Notes under the pieces: generated by a model
Told to the model about the DNA's origin: nothing
The model's database searches: none
The model's input: the letters and a program-made list of their open reading frames with translations, nothing else
Origin: Runella defluvii
Lineage (GTDB): Bacteria > Bacteroidota > Bacteroidia > Cytophagales > Spirosomataceae
Assembly (NCBI RefSeq): GCF_014195535.1
Contig: NZ_JACIBY010000001.1
Span: forward strand, 248,001-312,000
Direction: 5' to 3'
Length of the DNA: 64,000 nt
Shown: piece by piece, positions 16,427 to 25,919 of the stretch
Numbering within the stretch: position 1 is the stretch's first letter
Layout: every line of letters starts with the position of its first letter
Translations under genes and position numbers: made by a program

Positions 16427-17197
16427 ATGCGTCATTTCTTTTCTCTTTTGTTGATAACCTTGTGCACCATTCGTGTTTGGGCACAAGATATTCCCGAACC
16501 GATGAATCCTCGGCGTTTGGTCAACGACTACGCGGGTATGCTAAACGGGACAGAACGTGAAACCCTCGAACAAAAACTGCGGGTTTTTAATGATTCCACT
16601 TCGACACAAATTACGGTGGTGATTGTGAAATCAACGTTGCCGTATCCTCCAGGCGATTATGCGTTTGAGCTGGGACGACGTTGGGGTGTTGGACAAAAAG
16701 ACAAAGACAATGGCATAGTGTTGTTGTGGGCGTCGGATGACCGCAAGATTTTTATCGCTACGGGGCGAGGCATTGAGGGCGCGTTGCCTGATGCAATTGC
16801 CAAACGGATTATTTCGACGGTTATATCTCCTGAATTTAAACAAAAGATGTATTACCGTGGCCTTGACCGAGGAACGGATGAAATCATCAAGTACACAGCG
16901 GGAGAATACAAATCGGACGGCACCGAGGGCGGCGATGGAGAGTTACCTTTGGGGGTTATTATTTTCCTAATCATCATTGTCATTATTATTATCATCATCA
17001 TTTCCAAAGCCAACAAAGGCGGCGGTGGCGGTGGTTTAAGCCGACGCGGCGGCGGATGGTATCCGTACACCACTTACACGGGCTGGGGTAGCTCGTCGGG
17101 CAACTGGGGCAACAGCGGCGGCGGTGGTGGCGGTTCAAGCTTTGGTGGTTTTGGTGGGGGAGACTTTGGCGGTGGAGGCGCTGGAGGAGATTATTAG
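16427..17197 (+). CDS. TPM-domain membrane protein with Gly-rich tail (YgcG family)
   Basis: A 256-residue protein: signal peptide (MRHFFSLLLITLCTIRVWA), exported TPM domain (about residues 30-160, LVNDYAGMLN, TVVIVKSTLPYP, GIVLLWASDDRKIFIATGRG), one transmembrane helix of almost pure Ile/Val (about 180-196), then a Gly/Ser-rich tail GGGGGGSSFGGFGGGDFGGG. This is the classic YgcG/TPM layout, with the TPM domain outside and the Gly-rich tail inside the cytoplasm. It follows the soluble TPM gene by 10 bp, in the LemA cluster. Confidence 0.9.
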   Translation: MRHFFSLLLITLCTIRVWAQDIPEPMNPRRLVNDYAGMLNGTERETLEQKLRVFNDSTSTQITVVIVKSTLPYPPGDYAFELGRRWGVGQKDKDNGIVLLWASDDRKIFIATGRGIEGALPDAIAKRIISTVISPEFKQKMYYRGLDRGTDEIIKYTAGEYKSDGTEGGDGELPLGVIIFLIIIVIIIIIIISKANKGGGGGGLSRRGGGWYPYTTYTGWGSSSGNWGNSGGGGGGSSFGGFGGGDFGGGGAGGDY

Positions 17198-17304
17198 GAA
17201 TGACGAGTGAGGGAGTGTAGAATGACGAATAAAAGTGGGTTCTCGGTTGCAATAACCGTGTTTTCGGTTGCTTACTACCGAAAAAATAACAAAATAGATT
17301 CTTT

Positions 17305-17745
17305 ATGAAAGTACGGCCTGCGGCGCTCATTATTGAAAATAACCATTTGCTTTTGCTGCGCTATAACTACAGCGGCAACGACGTATTTGCTTTGCCTGGT
17401 GGTAACCCCGACCGTGGCGAAACCCTCCCGCAGACGATTGAACGTGAACTAAGCGAAGAGTTAGGGATTGAGGTAGAAGTTCAGGGAATGCTTTTTTCGG
17501 GGGAGGTACTGTTACCACACCAAAAAGACGACGTGCTTCATGTGGTTTTTGGGACACAAATCATCGGAGGAATCCCACGACTCAACCCCAACGAGACGAC
17601 AGCCTTGGAAATTTGCTGGAAGCCTGTGAATGTGCTACACCAATTAAACCTCTACCCCAACGTTGGGCAATACATTCAAGATGGATTACTAGGCAGCCCG
17701 CCCCATCCCTACGTCGGGCAAATCAACCAGCCTTTTTTTAGTTAA
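17305..17745 (+). CDS. Nudix hydrolase
   Basis: A 146-residue Nudix protein. The Nudix box begins at GGNPDRGETLPQTIERELSE (about residues 31-50) and continues ELGI, with the metal-binding REXXEE intact. It hydrolyses a nucleoside diphosphate-linked compound; the substrate is unknown. The last 57 bp overlap, tail to tail, the end of the symporter gene on the other strand. Confidence 0.88.
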   Translation: MKVRPAALIIENNHLLLLRYNYSGNDVFALPGGNPDRGETLPQTIERELSEELGIEVEVQGMLFSGEVLLPHQKDDVLHVVFGTQIIGGIPRLNPNETTALEICWKPVNVLHQLNLYPNVGQYIQDGLLGSPPHPYVGQINQPFFS

Positions 17746-19104
17746 CAACGACCCCACAAGCATTCCTAACAAGCTTGCGGCTGTTCCGTAGAGAATGGCA
17801 GGAAACGTCGTATGCCATACAAATGCGCACAACACCCAAACGACGAACCCGAGTATCATTGACGCCATACATCCAACGGCATTGGCGCGTTTCCAATAAA
17901 GCCCAAAAGTGAGCGGTACAAAAAGAGAGACCAAACTAAAGGCCGAAGATTCTCCCACTAATTCAAAAATGTCCTGTCGTGTTTGTGCCATCCAAATAGA
18001 GGCAAACGTCACGAAAACAACGCCCAAGCGAATGACAAGCAAAAGGCGGGTGTCAGATAGGTTAGGAAGATAGGGTTTGACAAGATTTTCGCCCAATACT
18101 GCCGCAGGAGCCAAAATAGCGCCACTACTGGTGCTCAGCAAGGCCGAAATTAAGGCGCCAAAAAACAAAATTTGAATCCACAATGGTGCGTGTTGAAGCA
18201 CCATGTTGGGAATGATGAGGGAGGTATCTCCGTTCATTAATTCAGGATAAAGCGTTTTGGCGGCCAAGGCGATAAACAAAGGCAAAAGCGCCACCGTCAA
18301 ATAAAGACCTCCCGCAAAAATCGAAGATTTCACGGCAGTGTCAGCATCTTTGGACGACATAACTCGCTGGAAAATATCTTGTTGGGGGATAGACCCTAGC
18401 CCTACCGTAATCCAAGCTGCCAGGTATTCGGCGTAGCTTTGCAAACTCATTTCTTTCGGGGTAATGCGGAAAAAATCAGCAGGCTGTTGGCTCGTGACAG
18501 GAGCGATTCCTCCCGTTTTGGAAAAGAGGATAATGGCCAAAATGATAAGTCCAAAAATCAAGATAATATTGTGTAAAAAGTCAGTAATCGACACCGACCA
18601 CATCCCGCCCATAAACGTATAGAACATAACGAGGATGGCGCCAACCCAGATGCCTGTGCTCAACGGCAGCCCAAACACGACTTGCCCCACAATGCCCATG
18701 GCGACAAACTGAGCAGCAATCCACCCAAAGTACGAGGGGATAATCATCACTGCCGAGACAAACTCTGACGTCCTACCAAAACGCATCAAGAAAAAATCAC
18801 AAAAAGTAATGATGTTCCAACGATAAAAAGTTCGGGCAAAAAATATACCTACAAGTATCAAACATAAGGCCGCGCCGAAAGGCTCCTCAATGACATTTAG
18901 GAAACCGCCTTCGATAAATTCTTTGGGAGCCCCCATCATGGTTTCCGAGCCAAACCAAGTCGCAAAGGTAACCATTGTGGCCAGTCCCATGGGTAAACGG
19001 CGCCCAGCCAACACAAAATCTTGGGTGCTGTGTACTCGCCGAGACGCCCAAAAACCGACGGCGACGTTGATAAGAAGATATATACCAATGGAAAAAATAA
19101 GCAT
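17689..19104 (-). CDS. Sodium:solute symporter family protein
   Basis: A 471-residue, roughly 13-helix inner-membrane protein of the SSS family. Typical features: N-terminal FWASRRVHSTQDFVLAGRRLP, MVTFATWFGSETMMGAPKEF, and a core helix with GGMWSVSITDFLHNIILIFG. The family couples sodium import to uptake of sugars, amino acids, sialic acid or other solutes; the substrate cannot be assigned. Its 3' end overlaps the Nudix gene by 57 bp on the opposite strand. The ATG at 19104 is about 90 bp from the divergent Rpn-type gene. Confidence 0.88.
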   Translation of the reverse strand: MLIFSIGIYLLINVAVGFWASRRVHSTQDFVLAGRRLPMGLATMVTFATWFGSETMMGAPKEFIEGGFLNVIEEPFGAALCLILVGIFFARTFYRWNIITFCDFFLMRFGRTSEFVSAVMIIPSYFGWIAAQFVAMGIVGQVVFGLPLSTGIWVGAILVMFYTFMGGMWSVSITDFLHNIILIFGLIILAIILFSKTGGIAPVTSQQPADFFRITPKEMSLQSYAEYLAAWITVGLGSIPQQDIFQRVMSSKDADTAVKSSIFAGGLYLTVALLPLFIALAAKTLYPELMNGDTSLIIPNMVLQHAPLWIQILFFGALISALLSTSSGAILAPAAVLGENLVKPYLPNLSDTRLLLVIRLGVVFVTFASIWMAQTRQDIFELVGESSAFSLVSLFVPLTFGLYWKRANAVGCMASMILGFVVWVLCAFVWHTTFPAILYGTAASLLGMLVGSLLTKKRLVDLPDVGMGRAA

Positions 19105-19194
19105 AAATCAAGCGAAAAAGTGGGAAGGGGACGAATTTGGGAACATTAACTGGTTTTTGCAATTTTGTTTGAGTAAAACAACAAACTTGAACCT

Positions 19195-20046
19195 GTGGCA
19201 AACGATTACGACAAGATTTTCAAAGAAAATATCGAAAATTTGATTCCATTTCTTGCCCGAAAAGTGCTTGGAATTGATGTTGATATTTTAATCGAATTAC
19301 CCGATGATATTCAGTTGACGGTAGAACGAAAACCTGACTTTTTGAAGAAAGTCGTACCAAATGATGGCTCTGAACCCTACCTACTTCATTTGGAGTTTCA
19401 AACAGCGTTGGACAAGGATATGCCTTACCGAATGCTGGAATATTATGCACTTCTTTTACGAAAATATCGTTTATCAGTACGACAGTACATCGTTTATCTT
19501 ACAAAAAATGGAGGTGATAAATGGGAAGTGAAGCATGATTTTGGTAGTTGTCAATTTGAGTACAACCAACGTAGCCTTCAATCTTTTGACTATGAGCTGT
19601 TTTTAAATAGTACTTCGCCTGAGGAGGTATTGTTGGCTATTTTAGCAAACTTTAAAAATATTCCACCCATTGAAGTCGCGCATCGGATTATTACAAAACT
19701 TCAAGAGCTGGAACCTAACCATTTTTCTTTGGGGCGGTACGCCAACCAGTTGGTAATTTTATCAGGAATCCGTAATTTAGATGAGACAACCTTAAAACTT
19801 TTAGAAGATATGCCAATCACAGATATTTCACTGGAAGATTTCTACAGCTACCGCAAAGGAATGGAGAAAGGAATGGAAAAAGGAATGGAGAGGGGGATGG
19901 AAACAGGGATGCAGCAAAAGCAACGAGGAATTATTACTAAAATGTTACAATCAAACCTACTGACGATAGAGCAAATCGCTGATATTGTGGGGGTAGAGGT
20001 GTCGGTGGTAGTAGAAATTCAATCTGCAATTAAAACAAACGACTAA
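19195..20046 (+). CDS. Rpn/PDDEXK-type nuclease (transposase-related) protein
   Basis: A 283-residue protein with a GTG start (VANDYDKIFKENIE). The N-terminal half carries a PD-(D/E)XK-like core: KPDFLKK followed by YLLHLEFQTALD with the ExQ element. The C terminus has a Met-Gly-Glu-Lys repeat (GMEKGMEKGMERGMETGM), typical of Rpn/YhgA-like and DUF4351-type proteins, and then a short helix-turn-helix-like end. Family members are linked to recombination-promoting nucleases and are often patchily distributed. A second, more distant member lies at 36646-37497. Confidence 0.75.
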   Translation: MANDYDKIFKENIENLIPFLARKVLGIDVDILIELPDDIQLTVERKPDFLKKVVPNDGSEPYLLHLEFQTALDKDMPYRMLEYYALLLRKYRLSVRQYIVYLTKNGGDKWEVKHDFGSCQFEYNQRSLQSFDYELFLNSTSPEEVLLAILANFKNIPPIEVAHRIITKLQELEPNHFSLGRYANQLVILSGIRNLDETTLKLLEDMPITDISLEDFYSYRKGMEKGMEKGMERGMETGMQQKQRGIITKMLQSNLLTIEQIADIVGVEVSVVVEIQSAIKTND

Positions 20047-20055
20047 GGTCTTTAT

Positions 20056-20787
20056 ATGCAACGTTTTTTAGACGGATGGCACAGCCCATCGCTCAATAAA
20101 CACATGGAAATCGCGGTGTATGGTCACTACGGATTTGCTCTATTGATGATTCCAACCGCCGCCGCTGATTACCTTGAATACGAACGTTTTCAACTCATTG
20201 ATACGATTGCAAAACCTATCAACGAAGGGAAAGTGAAAGTTTTTTCGGTCAATAGTATCAATACCGAGAGTTGGTTAAACAATCACATGAGCGGACGCGA
20301 CAAAGCGGTGCGTCATCAACAGTTCAATGAGTATATTTTTAACGAAGTGATTCCGTACATCAAAAGCCAAACAAGCCCTGATACGCCGATTATTGCGGCA
20401 GGAGCGTCGTTTGGGGCGTTACATTCGGCCAACCTTTTCTTTCGCCGTCCTGATTTGATTAATGGAGTGATTGCCATGAGTGGGTGCTATGACCTAACGG
20501 CTTATACCAAAGGACACTACGACGACAATGTCTATTTCAACTCGCCTGTTCATTATTTGCGAAACCTTTCGGATGAAGCTTATTTGGCAAAGTATCGTGC
20601 GAGTAAACACATCCATATCGTCACGGGCTCGGGCAGTTACGAAGACCCCGATTCATCACGTTACCTTTCGAGCGTGTTGAGCTCCAAAAATATCCCACAT
20701 GAGTTAGACGTTTGGGGGTACGATATTCCGCACGATTGGCCGTCATGGCGAAAAATGTTGCCTCATTACCTCGAAACTCGCTTCTAA
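20056..20787 (+). CDS. Alpha/beta hydrolase, esterase-D-like
   Basis: A 243-residue putative esterase. The nucleophile elbow is GASFGA (about residue 117); a C-terminal HDWPSWRKMLPHYL carries the likely catalytic His. It lies 9 bp after the Rpn-type gene. It is a paralogue of the esterase at 28586 (shared W-x-SP-L N terminus, NxPVxx, HDWPxWxKMxPHYL). No signal peptide, so probably cytoplasmic. Substrate unknown. Confidence 0.82.
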   Translation: MQRFLDGWHSPSLNKHMEIAVYGHYGFALLMIPTAAADYLEYERFQLIDTIAKPINEGKVKVFSVNSINTESWLNNHMSGRDKAVRHQQFNEYIFNEVIPYIKSQTSPDTPIIAAGASFGALHSANLFFRRPDLINGVIAMSGCYDLTAYTKGHYDDNVYFNSPVHYLRNLSDEAYLAKYRASKHIHIVTGSGSYEDPDSSRYLSSVLSSKNIPHELDVWGYDIPHDWPSWRKMLPHYLETRF

Positions 20788-20790
20788 CTT

Positions 20791-23700
20791 TTAGCGAATT
20801 ACTACGGTTTTTCCTGTTGTCTTGACTCCGTCGGCAACAGGAATATCTTCTCCATTCTTCTTGACAGTCACCCGATACACATACGTTCCTGCGGGTAGGT
20901 CGGTGGTGTTTGTCCAAATCCATTCATTAAACCCAACCCGAGGCACAAACGAAGCGGTTTTGAAGATTCTCCCCGTCATATCTACCAGCGCAATCGTTGC
21001 TTCGGTGGGGTTTTCTTTGCCCGAAACCGTAAAAGAAACTTTAATAAGCTCATTCGCTGGGTTGGGAGTAGCTTCTACCGAAACAAGTTTTTGTTCGTTT
21101 ATCACTCGAAAACTGATTTGATAAACGCCCGTTCGGTTTAAGGTAGCATCAGCCCCTTGAAAACGAAGGGTGTACACCCCATCGGGAAGGGAAGCGGGGC
21201 GAAATTCAATTCGAGCTACATTTTGGTTATCGGCGGGTATAAATCGAAGGACTGAGCTAGAAAAAGCAACGCGCTGGAAGGTCGTTTGTGAGGGGCGTTG
21301 CAAAAATAAATCCATGCCTAACGTATCCCTTTTGAAAAGAAAACGATTCTCGTCTTTGAGTTGAAGCAAAATCGTTGGTGTAGCCGAAACTACTTCTCCG
21401 TCGCGGATGCGTTGTCCGTCAAAAAACACATCGAGCGTGGGAGCAAAGCGGTCAGAGACAACCGTAAACGGTAGATTGATGGTGTTATTATCGTAGTTTT
21501 GCTCAGGCTGACGGCGTGGGTTTATTGTTACCAACAAACGGTTATCGCCGCCTTTCCCCAACGTAGGCATTGCAACGGTAAACGCTGCTTCTTCATTGGG
21601 TTGCAGGCGCCCCAACTTTCGCTCACTCATTTGGGGCGCACCTGTGGGGCTAAAAATCGTTTGCTGAACAACCAGCGAATCGCGAAAAGCAACGGGAGAG
21701 ATATTTTTGAACGAAACATTGACTGAAACCACTTCTCCTTCTTGACGTTCAAGAGCGCCATTCAGGCTTGCGGTGGCACTTCCTTCGGGAACGGGTGTGT
21801 AGTTGACCCACCAATTTCGTAATTGCAAAGGTGTACTCACTCGGGCATCATTATTGGCCAGTTGAAGCCTTAAACGAAGGTAAGGATACGTAGTGGCGTC
21901 AACGTCTTGGAGAGAAATTGTCCCCGTGGCTACGCCCGTTTTTAAAACCTTTTCAGCACCGTTGAGGGAAATTCCAATCATTTCTAGGGTTGCTTGTGTT
22001 TGGTTAGAAGTAAGAGGTTTTGTGTTGTAGTTCAGCATTTTCCATTGACTAGCTGGCCCCACCAACGAAGAGGTAATTTGTCCTTTCCCGCTGTTACTTT
22101 TTAAGGTGAAATTATCCAATGTAAGCGTCCGAAGGCTCGGAGCAAGGTCATTTGGGTCGGGGCCAACCTCAACGGCAGGTTGTTTGGCTCCTTTTTGAAC
22201 AATCAGTAAATAAGGGCTTTTAAGTCGTGCCATACTCGCTTGCGTTAGTCCAAGCTCAGTGAGTTTAGTAAGCTCTGAGGCTGGCCATAAATCAAATTGA
22301 ATACCGTTGAGCGTCATCAGCACAATCCAATCACCGTCAGGAACGGCGTCCACCCATTTGCTAAAAAGCTTATCGTTCACAATCTCGCGCTGGCGGAGGG
22401 TGTTCATAACGTACGGCGGATTTCCGCAATTACGGCTGGGCATCACTGAATACGCTTGAAGGTTGTCGCGGTGAAGTGCCGTGACGGCAAGATTGGCACC
22501 AGGTCGCCAATTGTCGATTTGGTCAAAAGTCGTGCAGTTGCCTTCCACCACCAACAAAATGTCATTGATGGATAATTGTGACGCTTTGTAACCCTCATTA
22601 AAAGCCCCGACGGAACTTCCTGCCACTACGGCTTTTACGTTGGTGAAAACGGTCTTGTACGACCAAGTAGGTTGGGTATTGACGGATAAATTCACCTCCA
22701 ATGGAGTAGCTTTGGTAAACTGAGGAGGCTGACGCTGTGCCCAACCTTCTCCGCCATTTTTGACAAAGGTAAACGAACTTTCGGTCCAGACATTGTCGCT
22801 GCTTGCGGGGCGGTCGGCGTAGCGAATGCGCCAATAATAGGTGGTTGAATCGCGGTTAAGAAGCGTTACTTTCCAACTTGGTAGCACCGTTGCCGCGACG
22901 GCTTGGGTACGTTTGAAAGGACTGTCAAAACGGGCAGTCGTGTCAATTTCAACGGTGTAATTTCGGTTACTATTATCAATTTGCTGGGCAACCAGCAGCG
23001 TGGTTGGCAGGCCATTTTCGGTCGTTGAAACCACGGAATACTCCGCAGGTAACAAAGGGTAAGCCCCTGCAACGGGCAAACTTAATTCAACAGCAGCTAC
23101 ATTATTCGTACGACTGGTCTCGGCCAAAACGCTATTGGGGTCAATTTGAACCTCAAAGCGATTCAACCCGCTTTGGCTACGGTCGTGGGGAAGGCTGAAG
23201 GTAAGTGTATCAAGGTACGCAACGGCTGAGAAACTAGCGTCATAGGCCGAAACAATTCCGTCGCGGGTAGTACGGGTAAGGCGAAGGGGTAGTTTTTCGT
23301 TGCGATAAAGTCCCAGATTCGCTACCACCACCTTGATTTTGAGCGAGTCACTAAACGCAGAAACAGCAGCTCCGTTTTTGCCTTGAACCAAAATACTTTG
23401 GCTGTTAACAGCATAATCAGGTTTTTGGGTGGGGAAAATCACCACGGCAGGGTCGCCTTGAAGTGTCATCTGTTGGGCATCTGCTTGGTACGTAGGGTCT
23501 TCGGGGTAAAGCGCCAACGTTTTACGGATAATTTGCTGGTAAACCTCTCCAAACGGACGATTGAAGTTGGTACTATCACCCAGCATGACGTTATAAAAAG
23601 TGTTGGCATAATCATTTAGCGAATACACATAAGCCACGTTGGAGTGTGCCAAAAACAAAATGGCTCCGCGGTCTTTGGTCGTAATCCAGTCTTGGGCGTA

Positions 23701-25755
23701 GGTTCGGCTGTAGCCAAACGTAAAATTCCCAACCACGCAGCCATTGGCAAATACTAACGGATAACGGCCTTTGTTGCGGTAGCCAAACACGTCGTTGGAC
23801 ACCATGCCCAAATCAATATCGGTGACGTTGAGGGCCGAATGCCCAAACAGCGTCATAATTCCCGCTCCTTCGTTGACTTCGTTGGTAATGCCCACGTACT
23901 CAATGGCTTCGTCGGTTTTTTTGGTGATGGTTGTTACTTTGGCACCTAAAAATTCCTTTTGGGCTTTTTTCCTGAAAGACTCCATGATACCCAAAAATTG
24001 CGCTTGCTCAAACGAATTGGTGCCACCGCTCAAATGCAGAATGTTTTTTCGCCAAAGCGCATTCATGGGCGTGGCTTCGTGCTCTTTTACTTTTTCTAAG
24101 TAGTTAAGTACTTCCTGTGGATTATCCGTCCAAATTCGCCCCGTAGGAAGGGCGGGCACGAGCGAGGGTTGTCCCTTTAAGCCGTGCGAAAACAGATTGT
24201 CGGAGCCAGGCCATCCAAACGTTGGCACCATGTCCACATTCGCAAGGTTGGAATTGGTACGGTTAAAGTCGATTTGTTGGGTACGTCCCACAATGAATAA
24301 AAACTTGGGATTCCCTTTTTCGACCATAAATTGTACAAAACGACGCACAGCCAACGGGCTAAACTCGCCGTAGTTAAATTGATTAACGAGTAAATCCATC
24401 TGCACGGTGAGGGTGTCGTATTTCCCTCCTGCAACAGACGCTCGGTAGCCACCAAACTGTTTGGCGACGTTGATAAGGTTACGGTGCGTCACCACCAGAT
24501 AATTGGCTTTGGTTGGGTCAATGTTGCGGAACGTAACGCGCTGTATGCTCGGAACGGCCAATGGGAGGCGCGTGGTAAAAAGCGTTTTTTCAGAAGCGGT
24601 TTCCCGCACTACGGCTTTTAGGATGCTGTTTTCGAGGGTTGAACCAACACGACCTACGTTGTTTTTATCGCTGATGTCAAATAAGCGTGTGGCAGCGGTA
24701 GCATTGGCAATTTCGAGGTACGATTTGTTTTGAGAATTGGGTAAAAGGTAAAAGTATTTCTGAGAAGTATTGAGTACATCAAAACGTTGGGGATAGCGGA
24801 GGCGATAATAAGTCACGCTATAAACATCTTCGGCTTGGTTCGGAAAACCGCCTCTTGAAACCGTGGCAATTGAAATACGATTGCTGTCGAGCGACACGTC
24901 CGAAAATGAAATAGGATACTGAACCAACAACGCATTTTGGTAACTAAACCGAACCGTATCCACCAATCGATTGGCATTGAGGGTGCTTCCAACGCTGATT
25001 TCGATAAAATGGGCGCGGTGGTCGCGGCCCATCAAATGCAGCTCAAGTTGAGGCTGAAAAGCCGTTCGGACGGGATTTTCGAGGGCAAATCTCCGTTGGT
25101 TTCGTTTGTTGATGGAAATTTCTGGCCCCGTCCATCCTTCACCATAATCATAAAAAGAATTTTGTGCCCCACTCGGCGAACCTAAAGGATACATCAAGCC
25201 TTCCGACATGCCCGTGTAATTGTAACTTGCAATGTTGGAAACCAACAAATCTTCGTGGTGATAAGGCTCAGGGGTGAGCGTTGGTGTCGGATTTTCCTGA
25301 TAAAAAACCATGCGTTTGCCCGCTTGCCCATCAAGGCGCCAGGTCAAAAAGTAGGCAGTAGTGTCTGAATAAAGATTGTATAGTTTGTGCGGTTGGGCGC
25401 TGTGAGGTAAGTAAAGCAACGAGTCTTGGGTGCCGTCATTTCCTTCCCCGTAAAACTCAAGGTAGTCGGTTTCATCCAGCTTATTATCGCTCTCGCCTTG
25501 AATAAAAATAGCCTGTTCTTTACCCCGAAAAAACAATTGAATGGAGGTAGGGTTGAGGGTCGAAACAGGAACCCCCGCTTGGCGAAGTTCGTTGGTGGAG
25601 ATACGATAAAGCCCTTTTTGAGCAACAGGAATTTTAAAATACGTTTGCTGAAAATTAATCCACTCGTTGCCGTAGCGCTGGGCGTTGGTTGAGAGTGCAA
25701 CAATAAAAAAGAGAAACGTAGCAATTTTCGCCTCTACCTCAAATCTAAGTTTCAT
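20791..25755 (-). CDS. porU2: Giant gingipain-family (C25) T9SS sortase-like protein, PorU2 type
   Basis: About 1654 residues from ATG 25755 (MKLRFEVEAK); an upstream ATG at 25785 would extend it by 10 residues ahead of the signal peptide (IATFLFFIVALSTNAQ). The peptidase C25 domain lies at about residues 390-790, with catalytic His in LFGHSALN (about 640) and Cys in ANGCVVGNF (about 673). Beta-rich, fibronectin/CARDB-like regions follow, and the last 85 residues are a T9SS type A sorting domain (ATPNPANELIKVSFT, DMTGRIFKT, LPAGTYVYRV). Proteins of this type are annotated as putative T9SS sortase PorU2. It is itself a T9SS cargo and is transcribed alone. Confidence 0.85.
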   Translation of the reverse strand: MKLRFEVEAKIATFLFFIVALSTNAQRYGNEWINFQQTYFKIPVAQKGLYRISTNELRQAGVPVSTLNPTSIQLFFRGKEQAIFIQGESDNKLDETDYLEFYGEGNDGTQDSLLYLPHSAQPHKLYNLYSDTTAYFLTWRLDGQAGKRMVFYQENPTPTLTPEPYHHEDLLVSNIASYNYTGMSEGLMYPLGSPSGAQNSFYDYGEGWTGPEISINKRNQRRFALENPVRTAFQPQLELHLMGRDHRAHFIEISVGSTLNANRLVDTVRFSYQNALLVQYPISFSDVSLDSNRISIATVSRGGFPNQAEDVYSVTYYRLRYPQRFDVLNTSQKYFYLLPNSQNKSYLEIANATAATRLFDISDKNNVGRVGSTLENSILKAVVRETASEKTLFTTRLPLAVPSIQRVTFRNIDPTKANYLVVTHRNLINVAKQFGGYRASVAGGKYDTLTVQMDLLVNQFNYGEFSPLAVRRFVQFMVEKGNPKFLFIVGRTQQIDFNRTNSNLANVDMVPTFGWPGSDNLFSHGLKGQPSLVPALPTGRIWTDNPQEVLNYLEKVKEHEATPMNALWRKNILHLSGGTNSFEQAQFLGIMESFRKKAQKEFLGAKVTTITKKTDEAIEYVGITNEVNEGAGIMTLFGHSALNVTDIDLGMVSNDVFGYRNKGRYPLVFANGCVVGNFTFGYSRTYAQDWITTKDRGAILFLAHSNVAYVYSLNDYANTFYNVMLGDSTNFNRPFGEVYQQIIRKTLALYPEDPTYQADAQQMTLQGDPAVVIFPTQKPDYAVNSQSILVQGKNGAAVSAFSDSLKIKVVVANLGLYRNEKLPLRLTRTTRDGIVSAYDASFSAVAYLDTLTFSLPHDRSQSGLNRFEVQIDPNSVLAETSRTNNVAAVELSLPVAGAYPLLPAEYSVVSTTENGLPTTLLVAQQIDNSNRNYTVEIDTTARFDSPFKRTQAVAATVLPSWKVTLLNRDSTTYYWRIRYADRPASSDNVWTESSFTFVKNGGEGWAQRQPPQFTKATPLEVNLSVNTQPTWSYKTVFTNVKAVVAGSSVGAFNEGYKASQLSINDILLVVEGNCTTFDQIDNWRPGANLAVTALHRDNLQAYSVMPSRNCGNPPYVMNTLRQREIVNDKLFSKWVDAVPDGDWIVLMTLNGIQFDLWPASELTKLTELGLTQASMARLKSPYLLIVQKGAKQPAVEVGPDPNDLAPSLRTLTLDNFTLKSNSGKGQITSSLVGPASQWKMLNYNTKPLTSNQTQATLEMIGISLNGAEKVLKTGVATGTISLQDVDATTYPYLRLRLQLANNDARVSTPLQLRNWWVNYTPVPEGSATASLNGALERQEGEVVSVNVSFKNISPVAFRDSLVVQQTIFSPTGAPQMSERKLGRLQPNEEAAFTVAMPTLGKGGDNRLLVTINPRRQPEQNYDNNTINLPFTVVSDRFAPTLDVFFDGQRIRDGEVVSATPTILLQLKDENRFLFKRDTLGMDLFLQRPSQTTFQRVAFSSSVLRFIPADNQNVARIEFRPASLPDGVYTLRFQGADATLNRTGVYQISFRVINEQKLVSVEATPNPANELIKVSFTVSGKENPTEATIALVDMTGRIFKTASFVPRVGFNEWIWTNTTDLPAGTYVYRVTVKKNGEDIPVADGVKTTGKTVVIR

Positions 25756-25919
25756 GGGTTTTACTCGCTGATATTGAAGATGCAAGTTAACGACTCAGCG
25801 AAGAAATGCCAAGTATTTAAAAATATGTTATGCTTGCAGAGTATTTTTTACAAAAAAAATGGTTGTTTTGTGGTAAGGAATCTAAAACGTTAAACAATAA
25901 GACGAAACAACCTTAAAAC

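Noticed and set aside
19195-20046. Active transposon or IS element at the Rpn-type gene
   Set aside because: No terminal inverted repeats or target duplications are visible around it; the family is only distantly related to transposases.
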